Made by a program: the position numbers and the translations under genes. 35,900 nt of DNA from Oscillospiraceae bacterium (GTDB lineage Bacteria; Bacillota; Clostridia; Oscillospirales; Acutalibacteraceae), in assembly GCA_009784445.1 (NCBI GenBank), contig WRBQ01000020.1:1-35900 (forward strand), given 5' to 3'. This document shows, piece after piece, positions 24,218-32,465 of the stretch (positions are counted from its first letter, which is position 1; each line of letters opens with the position of its first letter). The notes under the pieces were generated by a model that saw only the letters and a program-made list of their open reading frames with translations, ran no database searches and had not been told where the DNA came from.

Positions 24218-26080
24218 ATGAAGACACGCAAGATTTTTCTGACCGTTTTGGTCGCCGCAGGCATAGCCTTGCTGCTGGCCGTGGGTGCCATGGCAGCACC
24301 CGCCGTGCCGGGGGAACATACGCTGCGCCAGCCGGATGGCCAGCAATTTGCCGCAACGCTGCATGGCGACGCATTCTTTAACTATGCCGTGAGCGAAAGC
24401 GGCGCGGTGCTGGAGCAAAGTGACGATGGCATTTGGGTGTTTGCAGGCACAGACGTGGCCTATGCTCGGCAAGCTGCGCCCGAGGACGCACTGAGCGAAC
24501 ATGCGTTGATTGCGCAGCATGACGCCAACGCACGTCCTGAAGCGGGTGAGCCGTTTAGCTTTGCTGCTGCCGCTGCACAGCCGCAGCATAATGGGCTAAA
24601 GCGCACACTTGGGCCGTTCATGGGCGTTGAGCAAAACGTGCTGGTGCTGCTGGTGGAATTCAATGACGTGCAAATTGCCTTTGCGGATGACTGGGGCTAT
24701 CAGATCTTCACGGGTGAACGCTCGGTTGCGGCATGGTACTATGATATTTCGGAAGGTGCCATTGCGTTGGTGCCCGCGCCTGAAAATCAGGCCGCAACAT
24801 GTGATGGCATTGTGCGCGTGCGGCTCAACCGCCGCCATCCCAACACCGCCGGACAAACCGGCACGACCAACGCGCGCATCACCCACGATGCCTTGCGTGC
24901 CGCCACCGCTGCGGGTTATATCAATCCGCGTGATTTTGACCGCAACGGCGATGGTATCATCACCAACGATGAACTGCATATCGTGGTCATCGTTGCGGGC
25001 TATGAGTCTGCGTGGGGGCACACGCAACAGGCTATATGGGGCCACCATTGGAACAACGGCTTGCGCAGCATGAGCGCCATTAATGGCGTGCGTTTTACCT
25101 CGTATTCTCAGGTGGGCGAGCGCCACGGTGCTTTTGGCCGCGGTCACATGGCCACCATCGGTATTATTGTGCATGAACTTGGCCACAGCTTTGGTGTGCC
25201 GGATTTATACGGCACGGGAAGCTTTAGGGGGCTGGGGAATTTCTGCGTGATGGCTGAGGGCACTTGGACGCGGCGGACAACTGCTGAACACCAAGGCGCA
25301 ACGCCCACAGGTTTTAGTGCCTATGCGTTGTATCGCCTTGGCTTGGTGCAGCCCACGGTAGTGAACTTTGGCGACGATGTTGAGCTTGCCGTGCATAGTC
25401 TATGCAGCGGGCAACGCAGCATGGTGCGCATTAACCTGCCCGACAACGACGATCAATTTTTCCTCATTGAAAACCGGCGTTTCACCGGCTGGGATGAACC
25501 CATTGCTTGGTTCTATGGTGGCGGTTTGGCGGTTTATCGCGTAGACACGCGCTGGCGGCATAATATACACGAAAGCCAGTGGCGTGTGATGATGCTGGAG
25601 GCAGACGACCAAGGTTTTCCTAGCTTGCAAAATGGCCAACGGACTTCGCCACATGCGTTGTTTCGTGCCAATCCCGGCTGGGTCAGCCACGCCATTAGCA
25701 TTGATCGCCACAGCACCCCCGCATGGGGCGTGCTCGGAAGCTGGATGCGCTTTGAAGTGCTGTGCGAAAGTGCCCCCGAAATGTACATGATGGTGCAGCC
25801 GGTGCTCACCGTGTTGCCCGATGGCGACCCGCTGCGCGTGCGGCATCGCACACAGGTGCAACTGCGGGCATACTTCGCCGATAGCCCTGTGACTTGGCAG
25901 GCCGACGGAGATGTTGCAGTGAACTGCGCCGGTTTGCTGAGTATTACACAAGGGCGGGGCACTGGCACAGTGACCGCCACGGACGCTGATGGCAACACGC
26001 ACACCGTGCAGGTGCAGAGCTATTTGAACTGGTGGCAGTGGTTCATTTGGATATTCCTGCTGGGCTTCCTTTGGTATTAA
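24218..26080 (+). CDS. Secreted M6-family metalloprotease
   Basis: A 620-residue protein with a signal peptide (hydrophobic core about 8-26, AMA cleavage region). VLVLLVEFNDV (near 144-154) opens the M6 (immune inhibitor A-like) domain, and the zinc motif is H319-E320-LG-H323-SFG-VP-D329. A complete EF-hand-like loop, D241-R-N243-G-D245-G-I-I-T-N-D-E252, lies before the active site and should bind calcium. Residues from about 520 form a beta-sandwich with a Big-like segment. The chain ends in an uncharged, Trp/Phe-rich stretch (LNWWQWFIWIFLLGFLWY) that looks like a C-terminal membrane anchor. It should cleave proteins outside the cell, tethered to the membrane. The target is unknown. Confidence 0.9.
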   Translation: MKTRKIFLTVLVAAGIALLLAVGAMAAPAVPGEHTLRQPDGQQFAATLHGDAFFNYAVSESGAVLEQSDDGIWVFAGTDVAYARQAAPEDALSEHALIAQHDANARPEAGEPFSFAAAAAQPQHNGLKRTLGPFMGVEQNVLVLLVEFNDVQIAFADDWGYQIFTGERSVAAWYYDISEGAIALVPAPENQAATCDGIVRVRLNRRHPNTAGQTGTTNARITHDALRAATAAGYINPRDFDRNGDGIITNDELHIVVIVAGYESAWGHTQQAIWGHHWNNGLRSMSAINGVRFTSYSQVGERHGAFGRGHMATIGIIVHELGHSFGVPDLYGTGSFRGLGNFCVMAEGTWTRRTTAEHQGATPTGFSAYALYRLGLVQPTVVNFGDDVELAVHSLCSGQRSMVRINLPDNDDQFFLIENRRFTGWDEPIAWFYGGGLAVYRVDTRWRHNIHESQWRVMMLEADDQGFPSLQNGQRTSPHALFRANPGWVSHAISIDRHSTPAWGVLGSWMRFEVLCESAPEMYMMVQPVLTVLPDGDPLRVRHRTQVQLRAYFADSPVTWQADGDVAVNCAGLLSITQGRGTGTVTATDADGNTHTVQVQSYLNWWQWFIWIFLLGFLWY

Positions 26081-26100
26081 TAGAATAGGGGGAACGACAC

Positions 26101-28134
26101 ATGCTTAATCCACAAGAGATTCTGCGCGATGAATTTGCTCGCCGCGGCGTGGCCTGCCCGGTTGATGTGACGTTCGCCACCGACGAAACCATGCCGAAAG
26201 ATCACTACCGCATTGCGCAAGACTTCACCATCACGGCGAGTGGGTTGCGTGGGCATATCTTTGGCATTGGCAGGCTGTTGCGCAAGATTGAAATCAAGGA
26301 TGGCAAGGCAACGCTTGTGTGCGACATTTCGGGTGAATATGCACCGCAAAAGCGCATTCGAGGGCACCAGCTGGGCTATCGCGGCAACAATAACACCTAT
26401 GATGCTTGGACGCCCAAGCAATTTCATCGCTACCACCTAGACATGATGCTGTTTGGCACAAACATTGCCGAGCATGTGCCTGACGAAGGCGGCAACACCA
26501 GCGCGTTGATGCCGATGCCGCCCAACGAGCTGCTGGTGGAGGTATCAAAATTTTGCCAAGCGCTTGACATGGACTTTGGCTTATGGTATCCTATTGATGA
26601 CAAGCAGCCTGTGCATGAGGCATTGGCCGAGCGCGAGCGTGTGTTCGCCAGCCTGCCCAAGTTGGACTATTTGTTCATCCCCGGCAGCGACCCCGGTGAG
26701 CTTGCGCCCGATGAGTTATTCCAACGCGGCGAGGCTTACAGTGCTGCCATGCGTGCGATTCATCCGCAGGCAACGATGTGGATTAGCGCACAAATGCCGC
26801 ACAATAGTCCGCAGTGGCCGGCGCAGTTCAAGGCTGAGTTGGATAAGCTGCCCACATGGCTGGACGGCGTGATCATGGGGCCAAACCATGCCTTCACCAC
26901 GCAGGAGATTCGCCGCGCGGTGCCCATGCAGTACGACGTGCGGCTGTATCCAGATATTACGCACAACCTGCGCTGCGAGTACCCTGTGCGCTACACGCGT
27001 GATGACTGGCATTTTGCGCTGGCAAGCACGCTATCACGCGAGAGTGTGAACCCGCGCCCGCAGGAATTCGCCACGCTGCACCGCCAAACGCGCGGCTTTG
27101 TGAGCGGCTCGGTGAGTTATTCTGAGGGTGTGCATGATGATTTGAACAAGACGCTGTGGACAGACATGGACTGGTTTGGTGATGCCATCAGTGTGCGTGA
27201 GAGCGTGGAAGATTATTGCCGCTTGTTTTTGTGGAATGCGCCTGTTCATGCGATGACAGATGCGTTGTTGCAGCTCGAATTAAACTGGGAGGGCGACCCT
27301 GCGCTGAATATGAGCATTGATGCTTGCTTGGATGCGTTTGAGCAGCATGCCTTGATTGATAACTGGCGGTTTAACTTGCATTATTTTCGTGCGCTGTGTG
27401 ATTATTACGTGCGGCACAAGCGCATTGCCGAGCTCGATGCCACTGCGCGCGGCGATTTTGATTACGAGCATCCAGCGCACAACTTGTTCCCCCTAGCCAA
27501 AACGCTGTTTGAGCAAATTGGTATTCAGCTGGACGTGGAGAACTTTGGCGGCCTGCACTGGGAGCGTGGCTGTACACTGGACACCATTGACAGACCCATC
27601 ACAGACTTGCCTTGGCTGAAAAAGCAACGAGATAGGGGACTGCTTGCTCAAAGTTTGCAGCGCAATGTGGTGCAAGATGACGAGTTCTACTTCAGCTTTG
27701 CGCATCACTCGCGCGAGGTGCTCAATGCACGGCAGCAGGGCGAGTTTTATCTGAACTTTCACGGCGACAGGCCTTGCAACAACGGTGACTACCCCACCAG
27801 CACCTTGCAGATTTTTGATAACCATACGTTTTTTGCCAACTTGGGAGGCTTTGCGCCGGGGCAGGATTACACCTTGTGCGTGACATGGTGGCGTAACAAA
27901 GCCGGCCTTGAATCACCAGAGTTTTGCATGAAGGCCAATGGGCATGTGATTGGCGAAGGCTGCGAAGATGTTGACTTTGACCTCTCCATGGTTGGCCCGG
28001 ACCGTGACATGCTGCACACGCGTAGCTATCATCTGCCGGCTGGGTGGTTTGAAAACGGCTGCCTTGCGCTGGAATTCAGCGAGCCGAACACAGGCGTGAT
28101 GCTTAGCGAATTTTGGGTAATCAAACATAAATAG
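26101..28134 (+). CDS. Unassigned glycoside-hydrolase-like protein (GH20b/GH67N-like N-terminus plus barrel)
   Basis: A 677-residue cytoplasmic protein without a signal peptide. Residues 1 to about 85 (DHYRIAQ... GHIFGIGRLLRKIEI) look like the small alpha/beta domain that precedes the barrel in GH20 and GH67 enzymes. From about 90 on, KRIRGHQLGYRGNNNTYDAWTP followed by FHRYHLDMMLFGTN and later DFGLWYPID and LFIPGSDPGE suggest a TIM barrel. A C-terminal beta-sandwich is likely (about 560-677). I do not recognise catalytic residues with certainty, so no substrate or reaction is assigned. It starts 20 nt after the metalloprotease stop with a GGGGG site and is followed by a PHP protein, probably on one transcript. 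Confidence 0.8.
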   Translation: MLNPQEILRDEFARRGVACPVDVTFATDETMPKDHYRIAQDFTITASGLRGHIFGIGRLLRKIEIKDGKATLVCDISGEYAPQKRIRGHQLGYRGNNNTYDAWTPKQFHRYHLDMMLFGTNIAEHVPDEGGNTSALMPMPPNELLVEVSKFCQALDMDFGLWYPIDDKQPVHEALAERERVFASLPKLDYLFIPGSDPGELAPDELFQRGEAYSAAMRAIHPQATMWISAQMPHNSPQWPAQFKAELDKLPTWLDGVIMGPNHAFTTQEIRRAVPMQYDVRLYPDITHNLRCEYPVRYTRDDWHFALASTLSRESVNPRPQEFATLHRQTRGFVSGSVSYSEGVHDDLNKTLWTDMDWFGDAISVRESVEDYCRLFLWNAPVHAMTDALLQLELNWEGDPALNMSIDACLDAFEQHALIDNWRFNLHYFRALCDYYVRHKRIAELDATARGDFDYEHPAHNLFPLAKTLFEQIGIQLDVENFGGLHWERGCTLDTIDRPITDLPWLKKQRDRGLLAQSLQRNVVQDDEFYFSFAHHSREVLNARQQGEFYLNFHGDRPCNNGDYPTSTLQIFDNHTFFANLGGFAPGQDYTLCVTWWRNKAGLESPEFCMKANGHVIGEGCEDVDFDLSMVGPDRDMLHTRSYHLPAGWFENGCLALEFSEPNTGVMLSEFWVIKHK

Positions 28135-28143
28135 GAGGCCATG

Positions 28144-29616
28144 ATGAAAAAAGTACTCTCTGTTTTGCTGGTGATTGCGCTGGTGCTGGTTGCGTTGCCC
28201 CTAGTGGCGCAGGCCGAAAGCGGCGCGCCGTTCACCATTGGCAATGCTTATGCTGATGTGTGCTGGGACACGTGGAATCAGTTCAAGGCGCAGCTGCATG
28301 TGCACACGGATGCCAGCGACGGCTCGGTGCCCAAAAACCAAGTGATTGAGATTCATTATTCGCTTGGTTACGACATTTTGGCTATCACCGACCACATGAT
28401 TGTTGGTGTGCCTTGGGATCAAGTGCCGCACTCAACACCGCTGATGCGCTTGATGATGCTGGACCGCACCGGCATGCGCCCGCTGCGCCCATTGACCAGC
28501 GAACGCCGCGAGCAAATCATCACCGGCGTTGGGCGCTATTGGCCTGACGGCAGCCCGCGACCCATGCTGGAGGTTACTCGTGCAAACGAGCAAAATGGCG
28601 CGGTGTTCACCCAAAACCACGTGCAGAGTTTCTTCAGCGATTATGGGCAAGGTGTGCTGGGCGTGACCATGGATTATCTGCGCCCCATTCGCGGTGTGCA
28701 TGCAGATGGTGGCATCACGGTGATCAATCATCCGGGCGACACCCATCGTGCCCGCCACGACGCCGACCCCATGACCTTCTTTGACCGTTACCCCCATTGG
28801 ATTGACAAGTTTGCCTATCCGCTGCTGCATTATTATCAAAGTGCCGTGGGCATTGACATCAACAGCGGCTGGGATCAAAACACGCAGTTCGACCGTGTGT
28901 TATATGACCTGCTGCTGGAACGGCTGATTCCGCACGGCGTGGTGCCTTGGAGCTTCACTTGGAGTGATGCGCACCACCACGGCGAGTTCGACCGCGCATG
29001 GAGCGTGCACCTCATGACCGAGCTGACCGAAGCCGAGTTGCGCCGCAGCATGGAACAGGGCACGCTGTTTGGCTTTTCGCGCTCTGCCCGCTTTGAAACC
29101 GGCGACCAATATTGGCGCGGTGAAGGTGAGGCTCCGCGTGTGAACCGCATTACCGTGTGTGAGCAAGAAGGCACGATTGAGATTGAAGCTGAGCTGTATG
29201 ACGACATTGTTTGGGTGAGCCACCGCACGCGTGAAGTGCACCGCGGCAGCACGCTGAACATTGCAGAGCACTTAGAGGATGACTACTTTTTCGTGCGTGC
29301 GTATTTGCTTGGGCCGGGCGGCATTCTGTATGTGCAGCCCTTCACTGTATTGAGGCAGGAGCAAGTGCTTAGCCCGCAGCCCATCGAAAACCCGCAGGAT
29401 ATCTCCACTTGGCTCAACGTAGTGGCGGACATTGGCGAGTTTGCCAAGCGCTGGTTTTTGCCTTGGCGCTTGGTTTGGTGGACGATCACCCAGTTTGACC
29501 CGTGGACGATGATGCCGCGCTTGATGGGTGCACTGGGGCAGGTTTATCATCCCACCACGCCCGAGCCGGGCACGATGTTCTGCCCAGTTGAACTGGAATG
29601 GATTCCTAGTGAATAG
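28144..29616 (+). CDS. Secreted PHP-domain metallophosphoesterase (CehA/McbA-like)
   Basis: A 490-residue protein. Two ATGs are adjacent (28141 and 28144); the second is 5 nt from AGGAGG and is preferred. A signal peptide (residues 1-25, cleavage after VAQA) is followed by the PHP metal motifs: H52-V-H54 in LHVHTDASDG, D83-H84 in ITDH, INHPGD (near 200) and SDAHHHGEF (near 280). These residues form the polynuclear metal site of PHP phosphoesterases. From about 330 on there is a beta-sandwich domain. Secreted members of the CehA/McbA group hydrolyse phosphate or carbamate esters; the substrate here is unknown. The last residues (PSE) and the stop come from a 7-bp tandem array. Confidence 0.88.
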   Translation: MKKVLSVLLVIALVLVALPLVAQAESGAPFTIGNAYADVCWDTWNQFKAQLHVHTDASDGSVPKNQVIEIHYSLGYDILAITDHMIVGVPWDQVPHSTPLMRLMMLDRTGMRPLRPLTSERREQIITGVGRYWPDGSPRPMLEVTRANEQNGAVFTQNHVQSFFSDYGQGVLGVTMDYLRPIRGVHADGGITVINHPGDTHRARHDADPMTFFDRYPHWIDKFAYPLLHYYQSAVGIDINSGWDQNTQFDRVLYDLLLERLIPHGVVPWSFTWSDAHHHGEFDRAWSVHLMTELTEAELRRSMEQGTLFGFSRSARFETGDQYWRGEGEAPRVNRITVCEQEGTIEIEAELYDDIVWVSHRTREVHRGSTLNIAEHLEDDYFFVRAYLLGPGGILYVQPFTVLRQEQVLSPQPIENPQDISTWLNVVADIGEFAKRWFLPWRLVWWTITQFDPWTMMPRLMGALGQVYHPTTPEPGTMFCPVELEWIPSE

Positions 29617-29641
29617 TGATTAGTGGATAGTGAATAGTGAA
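29607..29641 (+). repeat. 7-bp tandem array over the PHP gene stop
   Basis: Five heptamers in exact register: TAGTGAA, TAGTGAT, TAGTGGA, TAGTGAA, TAGTGAA. The second TAG (29614-29616) is the stop of the PHP gene, in the same direction. Confidence 0.87.
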
Positions 29642-29651
29642 TAAAAACCAA

Positions 29652-29688
29652 CCCCCAGCACGGACGAAACTTTCGTCTGCGCTGGGGG
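29652..29688 (-). terminator. Rho-independent terminator after cysS
   Basis: CCCCCAGC and GCTGGGGG frame an inner GACGAAA/TTTCGTC pairing, giving a long stem with one mismatch and one wobble pair. On the minus strand it is followed by TTGGTTTTTATT, a U-rich tail, so it ends the ccdA-to-cysS transcript. On the plus strand it is followed by A residues and would work less well. Confidence 0.82.
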
Positions 29689-29700
29689 AAAAATCTTAGG

Positions 29701-29718
29701 TCTAATCACTAATCACTA
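29701..29718 (-). repeat. 7-bp tandem array over the cysS stop
   Basis: On the minus strand TAGTGAT, TAGTGAT, TAGA; the last TAG is the stop of cysS, and the final codons (VVISD) are repeat-encoded. The orientation follows the gene, which is on the opposite strand from the other stop-codon arrays. Confidence 0.8.
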
Positions 29719-31075
29719 CTTTCGTGCCTTGCGGGGTGTCTTCGATGGTCACGCCCATGGCGGTGAGCTGCGCGCGGATTTCGTCGGCGCGCGCCCAGTT
29801 TTTGTCGCGGCGTGCCTGTTCGCGCTCGGCGACAAGGGCGGTGACTTGGTCGTCTGCTTGTGCGGCTTTGCGATTGTAGAGTAGCCCAAGCACGCCGGTG
29901 AGTTCGTCGAATAATTCTGCTGCGGCTTGCAGGCTGGCCTTGCTTGCGCTATTCATATGCGTATTCAGCTCGCGCACTAAGTCATACAAATGCCCCATGG
30001 CACCGGCGGTGTTCAGGTCGTCGTCCATGGCTGTGATGAAGGCCTCGCGGTAGTGCGAAAGGTCAAGCGATTCGCCGTCGTCAGTTGCGTTTTGCAGCGC
30101 AAAGTCGAGGTTTTCGCGGCAGGTGTAGAGCCGTTGCAGGGCAGCTTTGGCTTGCTCGATGACATCGTAGGAATAGTTCAGCGGGCTGCGGTAGTGCGCG
30201 GCAATCATCATGAAACGAATCGGTTCATAGCCAAACTTGTCGGCTACTTCACGCACGGTGAAGAAGTTGCCGAGAGACTTTGACATCTTCACGTTGTCCA
30301 CATTGATGAAGCCGTTGTGCATCCAATAGCGGGCAAAGGGCACGCCATTGCAGCATTCGCTTTGCGCGATTTCGTTTTCGTGGTGCGGAAAAATGAGGTC
30401 TTGCCCGCCGCAGTGCAGGTCGATGGTGTCGCCTAAATGGTGTTTTGTCATGGCACTGCACTCAATATGCCAGCCGGGGCGGCCTTGCCCCCAGGGGCTT
30501 TCCCATGCGGGTTCGCCGGGTTTTGCGGATTTCCACAGGGCAAAGTCCATGGGCTCGCGCTTTTGCTCGCCAGCCATGATGCGTGCGCCCGCCTGCAGAT
30601 CTTCAAGCGGCTGGTGCGACAGCTTGCCGTAGCCCGCAAAGCTGCTGGTGGAAAAATACACATCGCCGCCGGATGCATAGGCATGGCCATTGTCAATGAG
30701 CTGCTGCACCATGGCGATAATCTCGGGCATGCTTTCGGTCACTTTGGGGTGCATGGTGGCTTCGCGCACGTTCATGCCGCGGGCGTCCGCCCAGTATTCT
30801 GCGATGAAGCGCTCAGAAATTTCGAGGGAGCTGACGCCTTCTTCGTTGGCCTTTTTAATGATTTTGTCATCCACGTCGGTGAAGTTTTGCGCGAAAATCA
30901 CCTTGTGGCCGCGCCACTCTAGATAGCGGCGCAGGGTGTCGAACACGCACAGCGGACGCGCGTTGCCAATGTGGATGTAATTATATACCGTGGGGCCGCA
31001 GGCGTAGATGGTGTAGGCCTCGCCGGCAGGGGTGAAGGGCTCTTTTTGGCGGGTGAGGGTGTTGTAGATTTTCAT
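29702..31075 (-). CDS. cysS: Cysteine--tRNA ligase
   Basis: A 457-residue class I aminoacyl-tRNA synthetase that charges tRNA-Cys. ACGPTVYNYIHIGNARP (25-41) carries the HIGH-type motif (HIGN, normal in CysRS) and the first zinc-ligand Cys. The second signature is KMSKSLGNF (near 265). HIECSAM and CGGQDLIFPHHENE supply the remaining zinc ligands. The C-terminal helical domain (from about 340) ends in a polar tail. Length is normal. The ATG overlaps the stop of the zincin gene by 4 nt, making it the last gene of a five-gene operon whose other members handle thiol redox. Its final five codons belong to a 7-bp repeat array. Confidence 0.96.
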   Translation of the reverse strand: MKIYNTLTRQKEPFTPAGEAYTIYACGPTVYNYIHIGNARPLCVFDTLRRYLEWRGHKVIFAQNFTDVDDKIIKKANEEGVSSLEISERFIAEYWADARGMNVREATMHPKVTESMPEIIAMVQQLIDNGHAYASGGDVYFSTSSFAGYGKLSHQPLEDLQAGARIMAGEQKREPMDFALWKSAKPGEPAWESPWGQGRPGWHIECSAMTKHHLGDTIDLHCGGQDLIFPHHENEIAQSECCNGVPFARYWMHNGFINVDNVKMSKSLGNFFTVREVADKFGYEPIRFMMIAAHYRSPLNYSYDVIEQAKAALQRLYTCRENLDFALQNATDDGESLDLSHYREAFITAMDDDLNTAGAMGHLYDLVRELNTHMNSASKASLQAAAELFDELTGVLGLLYNRKAAQADDQVTALVAEREQARRDKNWARADEIRAQLTAMGVTIEDTPQGTKVVISD

Positions 31076-31440
31076 GGGTGTCGGTTCCTTCTATAGGCGT
31101 CAAGTTGGATTTTGTCTTTGATTTCTAGGCCGCGTTCGCCAGCTAGGGATTCTAGGTGGTGTGTAAATTCATGTAGTAAAGTATGGCGAAGTTTCGCGTG
31201 AAATTGTTCAGGCGGCAGGTAGCCATAAACCTGCATGAATGAGCCGTAGTACATGCGAATGCAGCGGCCGTAATCGCGGCGACTGCTGTAGTCGCCCATC
31301 ACACAAAGCCCGGGGAATTCGGGGTGGTGCTTTGTTTGGGGCAACACAATAACTCCGCCGTGCAGTTTCTCCCAAAAGGCATCGGGCAGCTCGGCGGCGA
31401 TGTCGTCGAGCATCGCGTGCATGTCGTCAATGGTATACAT
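31072..31440 (-). CDS. Small zincin-like metallopeptidase family protein
   Basis: A 122-residue cytoplasmic protein with the zinc motif H90-E91-FT-H94 in LLHEFTHHLESLAGE, matching the short zincin family PF06262 (formerly DUF1025). These proteins are minimal metallopeptidase folds whose substrates are unknown. A third ligand could be E101 or a later residue. The gene starts 3 nt after the TlpA stop and overlaps cysS by 4 nt, so it is translationally coupled to both. Its place between thioredoxin-like proteins and CysRS is unusual, but no functional link is known to me. Confidence 0.85.
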   Translation of the reverse strand: MYTIDDMHAMLDDIAAELPDAFWEKLHGGVIVLPQTKHHPEFPGLCVMGDYSSRRDYGRCIRMYYGSFMQVYGYLPPEQFHAKLRHTLLHEFTHHLESLAGERGLEIKDKIQLDAYRRNRHP

Positions 31441-31443
31441 ATG

Positions 31444-31935
31444 CTAATCCGTTCGCAAATTATCAATGTGCAGCCGCAGCATGGTTTCATTCAGCGTGCC
31501 GATGTGGCGGTGCAGCACCTCGCCTTGGGCGCTGATGAACACCGTGGTGGGGAAGTGCGTGATGGCAAAGGCCTGCGCGGCTTGTTGGTCAAGGTCGAAA
31601 TATACGGGGAAAGTGTGCCCTGCGTTGTTGATGAACTGCATGGCGCGGTCGCGGGTTTCTCCCACGTTAATGCTCATGATGCGTACATCGCCGCTGGCGG
31701 CAAATTCGTTGTACACCGTTTGCCAGGCGGGCATCATGCGGCGGCAACTGGGGCACCAGCTTGCCCAAAAGTTGATGACTAGCGGTTGCCCGGGTTCAAA
31801 CACAACCTGGTTGCCTTGCAAGTCTTGCACCGCAAATTGCGGGGCGGGGGAGGGTTCCTCTTGTGGCAATGCTGTGCCACAGGCGGCGAAAATCAACAGG
31901 CCAATGAGTAAAATTGGCAACAAAAATTTTCTCAT
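31444..31935 (-). CDS. TlpA/ResA-like thioredoxin lipoprotein (CPSC active site)
   Basis: A 163-residue protein with a lipoprotein signal peptide (lipobox FAAC, Cys at 19), so it is anchored to the outer face of the membrane. The thioredoxin domain has the active site W60-C61-P-S-C64 in NFWASWCPSCRRMMP and a cis-Pro in HFPTTVF. It should reduce disulfides or act as a peroxiredoxin-type thiol reductase outside the membrane, using electrons passed by CcdA. It overlaps the upstream TlpA-like gene by 4 nt (ATGA). The protein is a parallel copy of its upstream neighbour with a different CXXC dipeptide. Confidence 0.9.
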   Translation of the reverse strand: MRKFLLPILLIGLLIFAACGTALPQEEPSPAPQFAVQDLQGNQVVFEPGQPLVINFWASWCPSCRRMMPAWQTVYNEFAASGDVRIMSINVGETRDRAMQFINNAGHTFPVYFDLDQQAAQAFAITHFPTTVFISAQGEVLHRHIGTLNETMLRLHIDNLRTD

Positions 31936-32465
31936 AGAATCTCCTGCAGGTCGCGCCGCAATTGGCTTAGCGTGCGGGCACCCAGACGCCAGCGCGTGGC
32001 GTATCCAGTGGCGTCGATGAACACGGTAGTCGGCACGGCGGGTGCCTGCATGGCGTTGTAGGCCTCTAAGTCCCAGTCAAAATACACAGGGAAATTAAAG
32101 CCGTTTTCGCCGAGATAGGCTATGGCATTTTGGAGGGCTTGCACTTGGTCACCGTCCGTGCGATGGTCTTCGCGGACATTGATGGCCATCACGCGCACTT
32201 GGCTGCCGAATTCGTTGTAGATTTCCTGCACGTGGGGCATCATGGTGTTGCAGTGCTGGCACCAGCTGTTCCAAAACACCACCATGGTGGGGGTGCCAAG
32301 CAGATCTTCGCGCGTTACGGTGCCGCCTATGACAGAAACCACCGAAAAATCGGGCAGGGGATTGAGATCACGCGGGGGAATCATGGCGAGGATTTGGTCG
32401 CAACCGGCTAGAAATATCAGCGAAAACGCGGCAACAGCGAGGAGAATCTTTTTGGTTTTGTTCAT
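31932..32465 (-). CDS. TlpA/ResA-like thioredoxin lipoprotein (CQHC active site)
   Basis: A 177-residue protein. I chose the second of two adjacent ATGs (32465), 7 nt from AAAGGA; a longer frame to 32894 is a shadow of ccdA. The lipobox LAGC puts the lipidated Cys at 22. The active site is W68-C69-Q-H-C72 in FWNSWCQHCNTMMP, an uncommon CXXC pair, and the cis-Pro lies in AVPTTVF. It is homologous to the downstream gene, so the pair probably arose by duplication or serves two partners. The ATG pair overlaps the ccdA stop, indicating translational coupling with the electron donor. Confidence 0.9.
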   Translation of the reverse strand: MNKTKKILLAVAAFSLIFLAGCDQILAMIPPRDLNPLPDFSVVSVIGGTVTREDLLGTPTMVVFWNSWCQHCNTMMPHVQEIYNEFGSQVRVMAINVREDHRTDGDQVQALQNAIAYLGENGFNFPVYFDWDLEAYNAMQAPAVPTTVFIDATGYATRWRLGARTLSQLRRDLQEIL

